64,000 nt of DNA from Roseovarius sp. W115 (GTDB lineage: Bacteria; Pseudomonadota; Alphaproteobacteria; Rhodobacterales; Rhodobacteraceae), in contig NZ_CP146606.1 of assembly GCF_032842945.2 (NCBI RefSeq), positions 2,794,501-2,858,500 of the forward strand. Direction: 5' to 3'. Positions 1 through 8,285 of the stretch are shown here, in pieces. The position numbers were made by a program, and so were the translations under genes. Positions within the stretch are counted from its first letter, which is position 1. Each line of letters opens with the position of its first letter. A model generated the notes under the pieces. It searched no databases. It saw only the letters and a list, made by a program, of their open reading frames with translations, and had not been told where the DNA came from.

Positions 1-1
1 T

Positions 2-154
2 TACTGGCCTTTGGGCGCGATTGCCGCCTACAAGGCGCTTTACGAATTGGTTTTAAAGCCGTTTTTTTGGGACAAGACACAGCACGGGCTGTCACTCAAC
101 CATATTTCAACGGCGCGCAAACCCGCGTCAGCCAAAGGTCTCGATCTCACCTGA
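2..154 (+). CDS. Glycosyltransferase family 2, C-terminal end only (partial)
   Basis: An open frame enters from the left edge and stops with TGA at 152-154, giving 50 residues. The tail contains PFFWDKTQHGLS, which resembles the end of the catalytic/membrane part of large processive GT2 enzymes (cellulose-synthase-like), where an aromatic-W-x-KT-x-HG motif closes the protein. These enzymes add sugars from nucleotide donors to a polysaccharide at the inner membrane. The frame converges with and overlaps the GntR gene on the other strand by 27 bases (128-154). Only the motif supports the family; substrate cannot be told. Confidence 0.65.
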   Translation, partial: YWPLGAIAAYKALYELVLKPFFWDKTQHGLSLNHISTARKPASAKGLDLT

Positions 155-778
155 ATCAAGCTTCAGCCGCGTGACGAAAGCCTTCGAGATATGCGCTCGC
201 AGAGCCTCTCCGGCAGCGGCGCCATCGCCGTTTTCGATGGCTGTGACAATCGCATCATGTTCGGCTAGTGCATCAAGCGGACGGCCCACTGCCGCAAGGG
301 ATGTGGTCGCCATGAGCGCCATGGAGCGGTGCACAAGATCAAGTTGCTGCACCAGAAACCGGTTGTGTGAAGACAAGTGTATCTGCTTGTGAAAGCGCCG
401 GTTGGCCTTGGCCATAGCACTTGGGTCCTCAATCAGCTTGTGATCATCGGTCACCATATCGCGCAGCACGCGCACCTCTTCGGGTGTCGCGTGACGTGCG
501 GCCAGATTGGCGGCCAACCCTTCCAACTCGGCCCGCACCACATAAAGCTCGGCCAGTTGGTTGTGGTCCAGCGACGATACAATCAGGCTGCGCCCGTCGC
601 GCGTCAACAGGGATTGCGTCTCAAGCCGTTGCAGCGCCTCGCGAATGGGCGTGCGTGATACACCAAACCTCTCTGCGAGATCGCTTTCCACCAAGCGGTC
701 GCCGGGCTTGTAAATCCCGGTATCAATCGCCTCCAAAACAAGCGTGTAGGCATCTTTTTGCGGCGTGGCTATGGTCAT
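128..778 (-). CDS. GntR-family transcriptional regulator, FCD (FadR-type) subfamily
   Basis: A 216-residue regulator. Residues about 8-68 form a winged helix-turn-helix with the GntR signature FGVSRTPIREALQRL; residues about 75-205 are an all-helical FCD ligand domain with the spaced acidic/His residues (AELEGL, NRRFHKQIH, LRAHI) that bind a metal and a small organic acid in this family. FCD members usually repress catabolic operons for sugar acids or carboxylates. No transporter or catabolic operon adjoins it here; the next gene, a HAD nucleotidase, is divergent with about 127 bases between, so the ligand is unknown. Confidence 0.88.
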   Translation of the reverse strand: MTIATPQKDAYTLVLEAIDTGIYKPGDRLVESDLAERFGVSRTPIREALQRLETQSLLTRDGRSLIVSSLDHNQLAELYVVRAELEGLAANLAARHATPEEVRVLRDMVTDDHKLIEDPSAMAKANRRFHKQIHLSSHNRFLVQQLDLVHRSMALMATTSLAAVGRPLDALAEHDAIVTAIENGDGAAAGEALRAHISKAFVTRLKLDSGEIETFG

Positions 779-905
779 CGCGCTCTCTGTCGTTAGGTAT
801 GGTCGATGTGTCAGACTATCCGTGGCGCAATGGGTGTTTCAAGCCCAGAGGCGCGGATGGGGAAAATAGTTGGGCCAAGGTCCAAGCAGATGAGGGACAA
901 ACGGG

Positions 906-1550
906 ATGCCAAAGCAGCATTTTGAGCATGTTGAGACATGGGTCTTTGATCTCGACAACACGCTTTATCCCCCATCCGTGCGCCTCTTTGACCAGATCGA
1001 AGTCCGCATGACGCAATATGTCATGACCGAACTTGGCGTGGATCGGGCAGAGGCGGACCGGTTGCGCAATCTCTACTGGCATCTGCATGGCACCACGCTG
1101 GCGGGTCTGATGCGCGAACATGACCTTGATCCCTTGCCTTATCTTGAGGATGTGCATGACATCAATTTTGATGCACTGGAGGCAGACGTAGATCTGGCCG
1201 CGCGCATCCGGGATCTGCCGGGGCGCAAGATTGTCTACACCAATGGCTGTGCTCCCTATGCTGCGCGCGTGGTCGAGGCGCGTGGTCTTTCGGGACTGTT
1301 TGATGCGATCTACGGCGTTGAGCATGCCGATTTTAACCCCAAACCGGATCGTAAGGCGTTCGACAAGGTCTTTGCACAAGATGGGTTAGAGCCAACGCGT
1401 GCTGCAATGTTCGAAGACGAGGCCCGCAACCTAGCGGAGCCGCATGCGATGGGGCTGCGCACGGTTCATGTCGCGCCTGAGCCTCAGGAATTGGATCACG
1501 TGCATCATCATACCGATGATCTTTCCGAGTTTCTCGCACGCCTTCTGTGA
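906..1550 (+). CDS. HAD-superfamily hydrolase, pyrimidine 5'-nucleotidase type
   Basis: A 214-residue HAD subfamily IA enzyme. Motif I is DLDNTLYP (nucleophile Asp15, acid/base Asp17), motif II is VYTNG, the Lys of motif III lies in KPDRKAF, and motif IV is FEDEARNL. The DLDNTLYP variant and length match the Sdt1/pyrimidine 5'-nucleotidase family, which dephosphorylates UMP/CMP and related compounds in the cytosol. Alternatively it is a generic phosphoglycolate-phosphatase-like house-cleaning enzyme; the motif pattern favours the nucleotidase. No operon partner: the next gene is a small membrane protein 116 bases downstream behind a tandem repeat. Confidence 0.85.
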   Translation: MPKQHFEHVETWVFDLDNTLYPPSVRLFDQIEVRMTQYVMTELGVDRAEADRLRNLYWHLHGTTLAGLMREHDLDPLPYLEDVHDINFDALEADVDLAARIRDLPGRKIVYTNGCAPYAARVVEARGLSGLFDAIYGVEHADFNPKPDRKAFDKVFAQDGLEPTRAAMFEDEARNLAEPHAMGLRTVHVAPEPQELDHVHHHTDDLSEFLARLL

Positions 1551-1602
1551 CAGGCTGCCGCGCTGCGTCGAAATGCGCCTTTTGCTTTGAAAAAGCGGAC
1601 AT

Positions 1603-1660
1603 ATCTCGTGCCTTAGCGTACGCGACAGGAGATCTCGTGCCTTAGCGTACGCGACAGGAG
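1603..1660 (+). repeat. Perfect 29-bp tandem duplication carrying a ribosome-binding site
   Basis: Two identical 29-base units lie head to tail at 1603-1631 and 1632-1660. Each unit holds the palindrome GCGTACGC and ends in ACAGGAG, a Shine-Dalgarno-like sequence; only the second copy sits at the right distance from the ATG at 1667. The duplication is exact, so it is recent or selected. Confidence 0.9.
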
Positions 1661-1666
1661 AGAGAC

Positions 1667-1882
1667 ATGACCGCGACAGACACCTCACAGCTACCCCATA
1701 CGCAACGCCGCCCGGAGCGGAGCGAGGCCACCGAAGTGGCGATGACAATCTTGACAGTAGCGGTTCTTGTGGCGGCCTGGGCGACAGCCGTGGTTATCTG
1801 GGGTTTGCCCGGGCTGTATATTCCCGCTGTGGCCATGGTGCCAGTCATGTTTGCGGCTTTGATCTACATCGCCTGGGGATGA
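1667..1882 (+). CDS. Small two-helix inner-membrane protein, function unknown
   Basis: A 71-residue protein with a polar N-terminus rich in Thr/Arg/Glu (residues 1-24), then two closely spaced hydrophobic helices (about 26-46 and 49-69) separated by a Gly-Leu-Pro-Gly turn. The ATG is preceded by ACAGGAGAGAG. I recognise no family; small two-helix proteins of this type are common unannotated genes in Rhodobacteraceae. The gene stands alone between the 29-bp tandem repeat and a dispersed inverted repeat starting 33 bases after its stop. Confidence 0.6.
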   Translation: MTATDTSQLPHTQRRPERSEATEVAMTILTVAVLVAAWATAVVIWGLPGLYIPAVAMVPVMFAALIYIAWG

Positions 1883-1915
1883 AGCGTCGTATTGGCTTTG
1901 GCCCTCAAATCGCAC

Positions 1916-2031
1916 TAAAGCGTTTCGACATTGACCTGAGACATCAGCAAAAGGCGAAACGCGTGCAACAATCGAGTGTCGCGCTGCGTTTCGCGCTAAT
2001 CTGTGATTCGGGTTCATCGCGAAACGCTTTA
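1916..2031. repeat. Dispersed inverted-repeat element, copy A (composite)
   Basis: The ends are a perfect 12-bp inverted repeat, TAAAGCGTTTCG at 1916-1927 and CGAAACGCTTTA at 2020-2031. The left half contains the family core CCTGAGACATCAGC (1934-1947) and GGCGAAACGC; an inner inverted pair GCGAAACGC/GCGTTTCGC (1954-1962, 1986-1994) nests inside. Two further copies lie at 11816-11862 and 42409-42459. It separates the small membrane protein from the UbiH-like gene and could fold into a long hairpin. Confidence 0.8.
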
Positions 2032-2054
2032 GCTTGCCGGTGAGGAGAGCCGAT

Positions 2055-3254
2055 ATGAGCCAATTTGACTGCGATATCCTTGTGTCGGGCGGCGGTGTTG
2101 CCGGACTTTCGGCAGCGGCTGTGCTGGGGCATGCAGGGTTCGATGTTGTCTGCGTAGATCCGGCACCTCCGATCATGGAACGAGACGCGGAAGGCGCTGA
2201 CCTGCGAACGACCGCCATCCTGCAGCCCGCGCAGGCCCTGTTAGCGGACGCGGGGCTGTGGACGCGGCTTGAGGATCACGCGGCCCCTTTGCAGGTCATG
2301 CGGATAGTTGATGCAGGTGGAGCTGAGCCGGAACCGCGCATCGTCAAGGATTTCAACGCGTCGGATATCTCGGATAAGCCCTTTGGCTGGAACCTGCCCA
2401 ACTGGCTCTTGCGCCGAGAGATGGTGGCGCATCTTGAGACACTGCCAAATGTAACATTCCTGCCGGGCACGGCGGCAAAGGCGCTTTTTACCCGCGAAAG
2501 CGAGGCGCGCGTGACGCTGTCCGATGGAATACGCAAGATATGCCGCCTCGTGGTCGCCGCAGATGGGCGCGGTTCGCCGATGCGTGAGGTCGCGGGCATC
2601 AAGGCGCACACAACGCGCTATGGGCAAAAGGCGCTGGCCTTTGCCGTCACGCACGCCATTCCGCATGACAATGTCTCAACCGAAATCCACCGTACTGGTG
2701 GGCCGTTCACGCTTGTGCCTTTGCCCGACTACGAGGGCAGGCCGTCATCCGCCATAGTCTGGATGGAACGCTCTGCGGAGGTGAGCCGTCTGGCCGCATT
2801 GGATGTCCCGGAATTTGAAGCCGAGATGAGCGCGCGGTCCTGTCATCTCTTTGGCCCGCTGACACTGGCCTCGCGGCGCACGGTTTGGCCCATCATCAGC
2901 CAGTTGGCAGAGCGCATGTGCGCCGAACGTGTGGCGCTTGTGGCGGAGGCGGCACATGTGGTGCCGCCCATCGGGGCGCAGGGGCTCAATATGAGCCTTG
3001 GCGATATTCGGGCGCTTTTGGAGTTGGCACAGGCGCAGCCCGATCGCTTGGGTGATGCAGACATGCTTGAGACCTATCACAAGCGCCGCCATCTGGAGGT
3101 CACCGCGCGCGTGAAAGGAATTGATGTGCTCAACCGGGCTTCTATGGTGCAAACGCCGGTGTTGCGCGACGCGCGTGCCGCAGGGCTGAATGCGCTTTAC
3201 GCAATGGCCCCAGTACGCAAAACGCTCATGCAGATGGGGCTTGGCGTGCGTTGA
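2055..3254 (+). CDS. UbiH/UbiF-family FAD-dependent hydroxylase
   Basis: A 399-residue flavoprotein monooxygenase. The N-terminal dinucleotide-binding motif is SGGGVAGLSAAAVLG (about residues 10-24), the NADPH/FAD DG motif appears as VVAADGRGS, and the second FAD motif reads AEAAHVVPPIGAQGLN, in which the usual Gly-Asp before AAH is Ala-Glu. The family hydroxylates the aromatic ring of ubiquinone precursors in a membrane-associated complex. I chose ATG 2055 because GAGGAGA lies 6-13 bases before it; a longer TTG start at 2034 would run into the repeat element. Which ring position it hydroxylates cannot be told, so a gene symbol is withheld. Confidence 0.85.
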   Translation: MSQFDCDILVSGGGVAGLSAAAVLGHAGFDVVCVDPAPPIMERDAEGADLRTTAILQPAQALLADAGLWTRLEDHAAPLQVMRIVDAGGAEPEPRIVKDFNASDISDKPFGWNLPNWLLRREMVAHLETLPNVTFLPGTAAKALFTRESEARVTLSDGIRKICRLVVAADGRGSPMREVAGIKAHTTRYGQKALAFAVTHAIPHDNVSTEIHRTGGPFTLVPLPDYEGRPSSAIVWMERSAEVSRLAALDVPEFEAEMSARSCHLFGPLTLASRRTVWPIISQLAERMCAERVALVAEAAHVVPPIGAQGLNMSLGDIRALLELAQAQPDRLGDADMLETYHKRRHLEVTARVKGIDVLNRASMVQTPVLRDARAAGLNALYAMAPVRKTLMQMGLGVR

Positions 3255-3263
3255 GCCTGCTCA

Positions 3264-3307
3264 TCAGCCCTTATGGCCTTCTTCGCGATGAAGCCCAATA
3301 GGGCTGA
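3264..3307. terminator. Probable bidirectional terminator between convergent genes
   Basis: TCAGCCCT (3264-3271) pairs with AGGGCTGA (3300-3307), and inside it CTTC/GAAG arms extend the stem around GCGAT. It occupies the 59-base space between the UbiH-like gene and the convergent class V aminotransferase. There is no strong T tract, so the call rests on the stem and the position. Confidence 0.4.
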
Positions 3308-3313
3308 AGAGCG

Positions 3314-4441
3314 CTACAGAACTTTGTCGATCACCTCTTGCAGCCGCGCCTTGGCGGCGGTCACGTCATAGAGCTTATCCAGACCAAAAAGCCCCAGGCG
3401 GAAGGTGCGAAAACCTTCGGGCTCATTACACTGCAGCGGCACGCCCGCGGCGATTTGCATGCCTTCGGCGCTGAACTTCTTGCCATTCTGGATGTCCGGG
3501 TCGTCGGTATAGCTGACCACCACACCCGGCGCGCCAAACCCTTCGGCAGCGACGGAGGTCACGCCCTTGTCGGCCAGCATCGCGCGCACGCCATTGCCCA
3601 GCTCCCATTGCGCATCACGCAGCTTTTCAAAGCCAAACGTCTTGGTCTCCAGCATGGTATCGCGAAACCCGCGCAGGGCATCGGTGGGCATCGTGGCGTG
3701 ATAGGCATGCCCGCCGGTCTCATAGGCCGCCATGATCGAACGCCACTTCTTGAGATCAATTGCAAAGCTGTTGGAAGTCGTGCTCTCAAGCCGTTCCAGC
3801 GCGCGCTCTGACATCATCACCAAGCCTGCCGAAGGCGAGGCCGACCAGCCCTTTTGCGGGGCGGAGATCAGAACATCCACCCCAGTGGCCTTCATATCGA
3901 CCCAGGCACAGCCCGAGGCGATGCAATCGAGGATCATCAACGCGCCCACCTCATGCGCGGCCTTGGCCAGTTCGGTGATATAGTCCTCGGGCAGGATAAT
4001 GCCTGCGCTTGTCTCCACATGCGGGGCAAAGACTGCGTCTGGCTTGGCTTCACGGATTTTTGCGGTGACCTCTTCGATGGGCGCAGGAGCGAAGGGGGCC
4101 GTGGCCCCATTGCCCGTCTGCCGCGCCATGCACACGGTGGTGTCTGAGGTGAACTGACCCGCATCAAAGATCTGCGTCCAGCGGAACGAGAACCAGCCAT
4201 TCCGCACGATGAGCGCATGGGCATCGGTGCCAAACTGTCGGGCCACCGCCTCCATCCCATAGGTACCTCCACCGGGAATGAGGGCCACGCCATCGGCGTT
4301 ATAAACCTCTTTCAGCATAGATGAGATATCATTCATAACCTTCTGAAAGGATTGACTCATATGATTCAGAGAGCGGTCTGTGAAGACCACGGAATATTCC
4401 AGAAGGCCATCGGGGTCGATGTCGGGGAGAAGGGCGTTCAT
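3314..4441 (-). CDS. Class V PLP-dependent aminotransferase (alanine/serine-glyoxylate type)
   Basis: A 375-residue fold-type I aminotransferase. The glycine-rich phosphate-binding turn is PGGGTYGMEA (about 56-65), the pyridine-nitrogen Asp is in LDCIAS (Asp172), and the Schiff-base lysine is in SAPQKGWSAS (Lys197). These features match the alanine-glyoxylate / serine-pyruvate family, which moves amino groups between small amino acids and 2-oxo acids in the cytosol. It lies downstream of two Lrp/AsnC regulators on the same strand (107-base gap), which suggests amino-acid-dependent control. The true amino donor is not readable from sequence. Confidence 0.8.
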   Translation of the reverse strand: MNALLPDIDPDGLLEYSVVFTDRSLNHMSQSFQKVMNDISSMLKEVYNADGVALIPGGGTYGMEAVARQFGTDAHALIVRNGWFSFRWTQIFDAGQFTSDTTVCMARQTGNGATAPFAPAPIEEVTAKIREAKPDAVFAPHVETSAGIILPEDYITELAKAAHEVGALMILDCIASGCAWVDMKATGVDVLISAPQKGWSASPSAGLVMMSERALERLESTTSNSFAIDLKKWRSIMAAYETGGHAYHATMPTDALRGFRDTMLETKTFGFEKLRDAQWELGNGVRAMLADKGVTSVAAEGFGAPGVVVSYTDDPDIQNGKKFSAEGMQIAAGVPLQCNEPEGFRTFRLGLFGLDKLYDVTAAKARLQEVIDKVL

Positions 4442-4548
4442 TGTTGGGCTCCAGAGCGATTTGCGAGGAAGACGTTAGCGGAAACATATCATGCCCACGC
4501 CATATGTGCATCGCGTATTCCCGTCAAAGAGATGCGGCTTTTCGACCT

Positions 4549-5007
4549 CTACCCAATAGGTCCGGGCCGCTTTTCCTCACTCAGAAGCACATTTGCCTCT
4601 ACATCCCCGACACCCGGCAGGGTCATGATGCGCCGCCGCAAAACGCGTTCAAAGTCAGAGATATCGCGCGCCACCACCCGGAGGCGGTAGTCATACATGC
4701 CCAGGACGTGTTCCACGGTTTGCACTTCCGGAATGGCGCTGACGGCGGTCTCGAAATCCTGCAGGCTCACGCGGCCCTTGGTGGCCAGTTTTACGCCCAG
4801 AAACACAGTCACGCCAAAGCCCAGCTTCGCGGCGTCCAATTCCAATTTGCGCCCGGCCAAAACACCGGCCTCGCGCAGCCGCTTGATCCGCCGCCAGACC
4901 ACAGGTTGCGAGGCGTCATAGCGACGGGCCAAGGCCCCGGTGCTCACCCGCGCATCCCGCGCCAACGCGCCCAGAAGTTTGCGGTCGAGATCATCCAGCT
5001 CAATCAT
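4549..5007 (-). CDS. Lrp/AsnC-family regulator, second of a tandem pair
   Basis: A 152-residue protein with an N-terminal helix-turn-helix (LDRKLLGALARDARVSTGALARRYDASQ region, about residues 5-45) followed by an AsnC/RAM ligand-binding domain (about 65-150; DYRLRVVARD, LPGVGDVEANV). Lrp-type proteins form octameric discs that sense amino acids and wrap DNA. Its ATG overlaps the stop of the upstream paralogue by four bases (5004-5007), so the two are translationally coupled and may form mixed oligomers. It precedes the class V aminotransferase. Confidence 0.88.
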   Translation of the reverse strand: MIELDDLDRKLLGALARDARVSTGALARRYDASQPVVWRRIKRLREAGVLAGRKLELDAAKLGFGVTVFLGVKLATKGRVSLQDFETAVSAIPEVQTVEHVLGMYDYRLRVVARDISDFERVLRRRIMTLPGVGDVEANVLLSEEKRPGPIG

Positions 5008-5459
5008 ATCGGCAGGCTTTCATCGGATTTGATCCGCGCCACATGCATAAGCGCCTCGATCTCTGCGATATGGGGCAGGGTGAGGATGCGGTCGCGGTAA
5101 ATTTCCTGATAGTGCGCCATGTCGCGGGCAATGACCGAGAGGCGCAGATCGACCCGACCCAGAAACGTTTGACACTCCAGCACTTCGGGCACCTGGCGGG
5201 CGGCATCCAGAAATTCGTCAAAAGCACGGGCATGGGTTTTGTCGAGCGTGAAGCGCAGTGAGACTTCCACAGTGTACCCCAGGTGCTGCCAGTCGATCTG
5301 CGCGGTCACGCCTTTGATGATCCCCAACTCCTCCAGCCGCGTGATCCTGCGCGCAGCACTTTGCGGGCTGATGGCGCAGCGCTCTGCCAGCTCAGCCGGG
5401 CTGAGCGTGGGGTCAGATTGCAGGTAGCGCAGAATCCGGCGATCCTCATCTTTGAGCAT
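5004..5459 (-). CDS. Lrp/AsnC-family regulator, first of a tandem pair
   Basis: A 151-residue Lrp-type protein. The helix-turn-helix spans about residues 3-45 (LSPAELAERCAISPQSAARRITRLEELG is its helix region) and the RAM domain about 65-145 (RVDLRLSVIARD, LPHIAEIEALM). It is divergent from ilvC with a 135-base AT-rich intergenic region that holds a perfect palindrome 22 bases before its start. Lrp homologues classically control branched-chain amino-acid genes, so control of ilvC and of itself is the natural inference. Confidence 0.88.
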   Translation of the reverse strand: MLKDEDRRILRYLQSDPTLSPAELAERCAISPQSAARRITRLEELGIIKGVTAQIDWQHLGYTVEVSLRFTLDKTHARAFDEFLDAARQVPEVLECQTFLGRVDLRLSVIARDMAHYQEIYRDRILTLPHIAEIEALMHVARIKSDESLPI

Positions 5460-5480
5460 TAAAAATCCAGTATATACAAA

Positions 5481-5496
5481 AATTCAGAATTGAATT
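5481..5496. promoter_or_regulatory. Candidate Lrp operator in the lrp/ilvC divergent region
   Basis: AATTCA-GAAT-TGAATT is a perfect 6+6 inverted repeat with a 4-base centre, inside a markedly AT-rich stretch (5461-5530) unlike the surrounding DNA. It lies 22 bases upstream of the first Lrp gene and 99 bases upstream of ilvC. Lrp-family proteins favour AT-rich imperfect palindromes of about this size; the assignment is inference from position. Confidence 0.4.
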
Positions 5497-5573
5497 ATCA
5501 GTATTAGGATCGAATTAACAGAGTCTAAAACTGTTTCACGCGCGAAACATCCGGTATCACCTGCCTCAGATAG

Positions 5574-6617
<1,044 letters not shown>

Positions 6618-6641
6618 TCTGACACGATCATGAGTCGGTTG

Positions 6642-6671
6642 AGGCGCCCGGCAACTTGGGCGCCTTTTTCT
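6642..6671 (+). terminator. Rho-independent terminator of ilvC
   Basis: AGGCGCCC (6642-6649) pairs with GGGCGCCT (6658-6665) around an 8-base loop, followed by TTTTTCTTTT. It begins 25 bases after the ilvC stop, and the GNAT gene starts only 15 bases after it. Confidence 0.9.
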
Positions 6672-6685
6672 TTTCAGGAACGCAG

Positions 6686-7288
6686 ATGCAGAAGAACCCA
6701 GCGGTAAGTTTGCGAGACGCGACTATGGAGGATCTGGCCTTCATTCTCGAGGGGTGTCGTGCAACCTTTGAAAGGCACAAAGAAACATTTCCTCTGATGC
6801 TCAGTGACGAAGCGTTTGAGGCATTCTATGCGCCTATGGTGACATCCGCGGTAAAAAACCGAGGCGCAAAGATACACGCCTCTGCGGGATGTGCGCAAGT
6901 GGCGACTTTGAATGGGCAATTCGCTGGTTATGCGATGTTGGTTCCATCAAGCTATGGCAGTGGTTTTGAAGTCTTCGATATTCACGTTCTTGAATCTTTC
7001 CGAAAACAGGGTTTTGGTAAATCACTGCTTAATTGGTGCAAGGCTCGCAGCAGACAAGCCGGGGCGCATTCGTTGGATGCGACAGTCTGGAATCTCGATG
7101 ATACCCGCGAGAAATTCTTTGAAAAATCCGGTTTTGCTAAAGTGAACTCTAGATGGCGTGCCGGAAAACTGGAAATGCCATCGCTATTTAATAGGCCGAG
7201 AGTCGTCGGAAAGTGGGGTTTCCTTTGGGATCCGCCTCTTTTGTGGGGTGCGATCATACTCTTGATCATTCTGTTGGTCGCAACATGA
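6686..7288 (+). CDS. GNAT-family N-acetyltransferase with a C-terminal membrane helix
   Basis: A 200-residue protein. Residues about 8-165 form a GNAT domain; the acetyl-CoA pyrophosphate loop appears as SFRKQGFGKSLL. After residue about 175 a hydrophobic stretch (LLWGAIILLIILLVAT) runs to the C-terminus, so the enzyme may be tail-anchored with the catalytic domain in the cytosol. I chose ATG 6686, which has CAGGA just before it; an upstream frame would start inside the ilvC terminator. Its stop overlaps the next start (ATGA), so it is coupled to the DMT permease. Substrate unknown. Base composition is slightly lower in GC than its neighbours. Confidence 0.8.
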   Translation: MQKNPAVSLRDATMEDLAFILEGCRATFERHKETFPLMLSDEAFEAFYAPMVTSAVKNRGAKIHASAGCAQVATLNGQFAGYAMLVPSSYGSGFEVFDIHVLESFRKQGFGKSLLNWCKARSRQAGAHSLDATVWNLDDTREKFFEKSGFAKVNSRWRAGKLEMPSLFNRPRVVGKWGFLWDPPLLWGAIILLIILLVAT

Positions 7289-8205
7289 CAGAGATATCCA
7301 TCGCCAACTGGCTGCGTCTTGTCACGCTTGGCATGATCTGGGGCGCGTCCTTCATGTTTGTCACCATCGCTTTGGAGGGCGTGGGGCCTCTGACACTCGT
7401 AGCGGTGCGGCTTTGTCTGGGGGCAGCTTGTCTGCTGGTTCTGACCGCAGCACTGGGCGCGGGTTTGCCGCGTGTGACCGGCGCGGGCGCAGGCAAACTT
7501 TGGGGCTTCATTCTTGCCATGGGGTTGTTTTCCAATGCCGTGCCCTTTGCCTTGCTCAGCTGGGGGCAACAGGTGGTGGCCTCGGGGTTTGCCGGGGTGT
7601 GCATGGCGGTGGTGCCGCTCTTTATTCTGCCGCTGGCGCATATCTTTGTGCCCGGCGAGTCCATGAGCCTGCGTCGATTGGTTGGATTTGTGACCGGGAC
7701 CATTGGTGTCATCGTTTTGATCGGACCGGGGGCTTTCGCCTCGACGGGTGCAGAGTTTGAGGCCCTGGCCAAGCTGGCCTGTGTTGGCGCGGCATCCTGT
7801 TATGCCGTTGGGTCTATTTTCACCCGGCTCTGTCCTGAGGTGAATCGTTTGGCCCTGGCGGCGGCGGTCCTGCTGGTCGCGGCTTTGCTTTTTACGCCCT
7901 ATGCACTTGTGACTGAGGGGTGGCCACAGATGCCGCAAGGCACGAGCTTTTGGGCTTTGGTTTACCTTGGTCTTTTGCCCACGGGTCTTGCGCAAATTCT
8001 GCTTGTGCAGGTTATCCGTGAGGCGGGGCCGGTTTTCATGAGCCTCGTCAATTATCAGGTCCCCATATGGTCGGTGGTGTTTGGTGCGGTCATTCTCAAT
8101 GAAGCCTTGCCGCCAAGCCTCTATCTGGGGCTGGCATTGATACTGGCTGGCGTGGCGCTGAGCCAGCTTGGTGCACTCAAGCGCCTCTTTTCCGGGCGCG
8201 CGTGA
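7285..8205 (+). CDS. DMT-superfamily permease with two EamA domains
   Basis: A 306-residue membrane protein with about ten hydrophobic helices arranged as two EamA repeats (about residues 10-140 and 150-295). The opening helix WLRLVTLGMIWGASFMFV and the second-repeat helix ending GLALILAGVALSQLG are typical of the family, which exports amino acids and other small metabolites across the inner membrane. ATG 7285 overlaps the GNAT stop by four bases. Coupling to an acetyltransferase hints at modify-and-export, but that is only inference. Confidence 0.85.
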   Translation: MTEISIANWLRLVTLGMIWGASFMFVTIALEGVGPLTLVAVRLCLGAACLLVLTAALGAGLPRVTGAGAGKLWGFILAMGLFSNAVPFALLSWGQQVVASGFAGVCMAVVPLFILPLAHIFVPGESMSLRRLVGFVTGTIGVIVLIGPGAFASTGAEFEALAKLACVGAASCYAVGSIFTRLCPEVNRLALAAAVLLVAALLFTPYALVTEGWPQMPQGTSFWALVYLGLLPTGLAQILLVQVIREAGPVFMSLVNYQVPIWSVVFGAVILNEALPPSLYLGLALILAGVALSQLGALKRLFSGRA

Positions 8206-8223
8206 TCGGGGCTTGTGTTGCGG

Positions 8224-8285
8224 TTGAGTATTTTGAGAACAGTGAAAGTTTCCACTGTTTTCATCGTTCTCAAAAAAATACTCAA
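8224..8285. terminator. Long bidirectional terminator hairpin between convergent genes
   Basis: TTGAGTATTTTGAGAAC at 8224-8240 pairs with GTTCTC-A7-TACTCAA (8265-8285), with an inner CAGTG/CCACTG pairing. It has an A/T tract on both sides and fills the space between the DMT permease (plus) and folP (minus). Its left arm, 8225-8247, recurs with one mismatch at 46686-46708. Confidence 0.8.
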
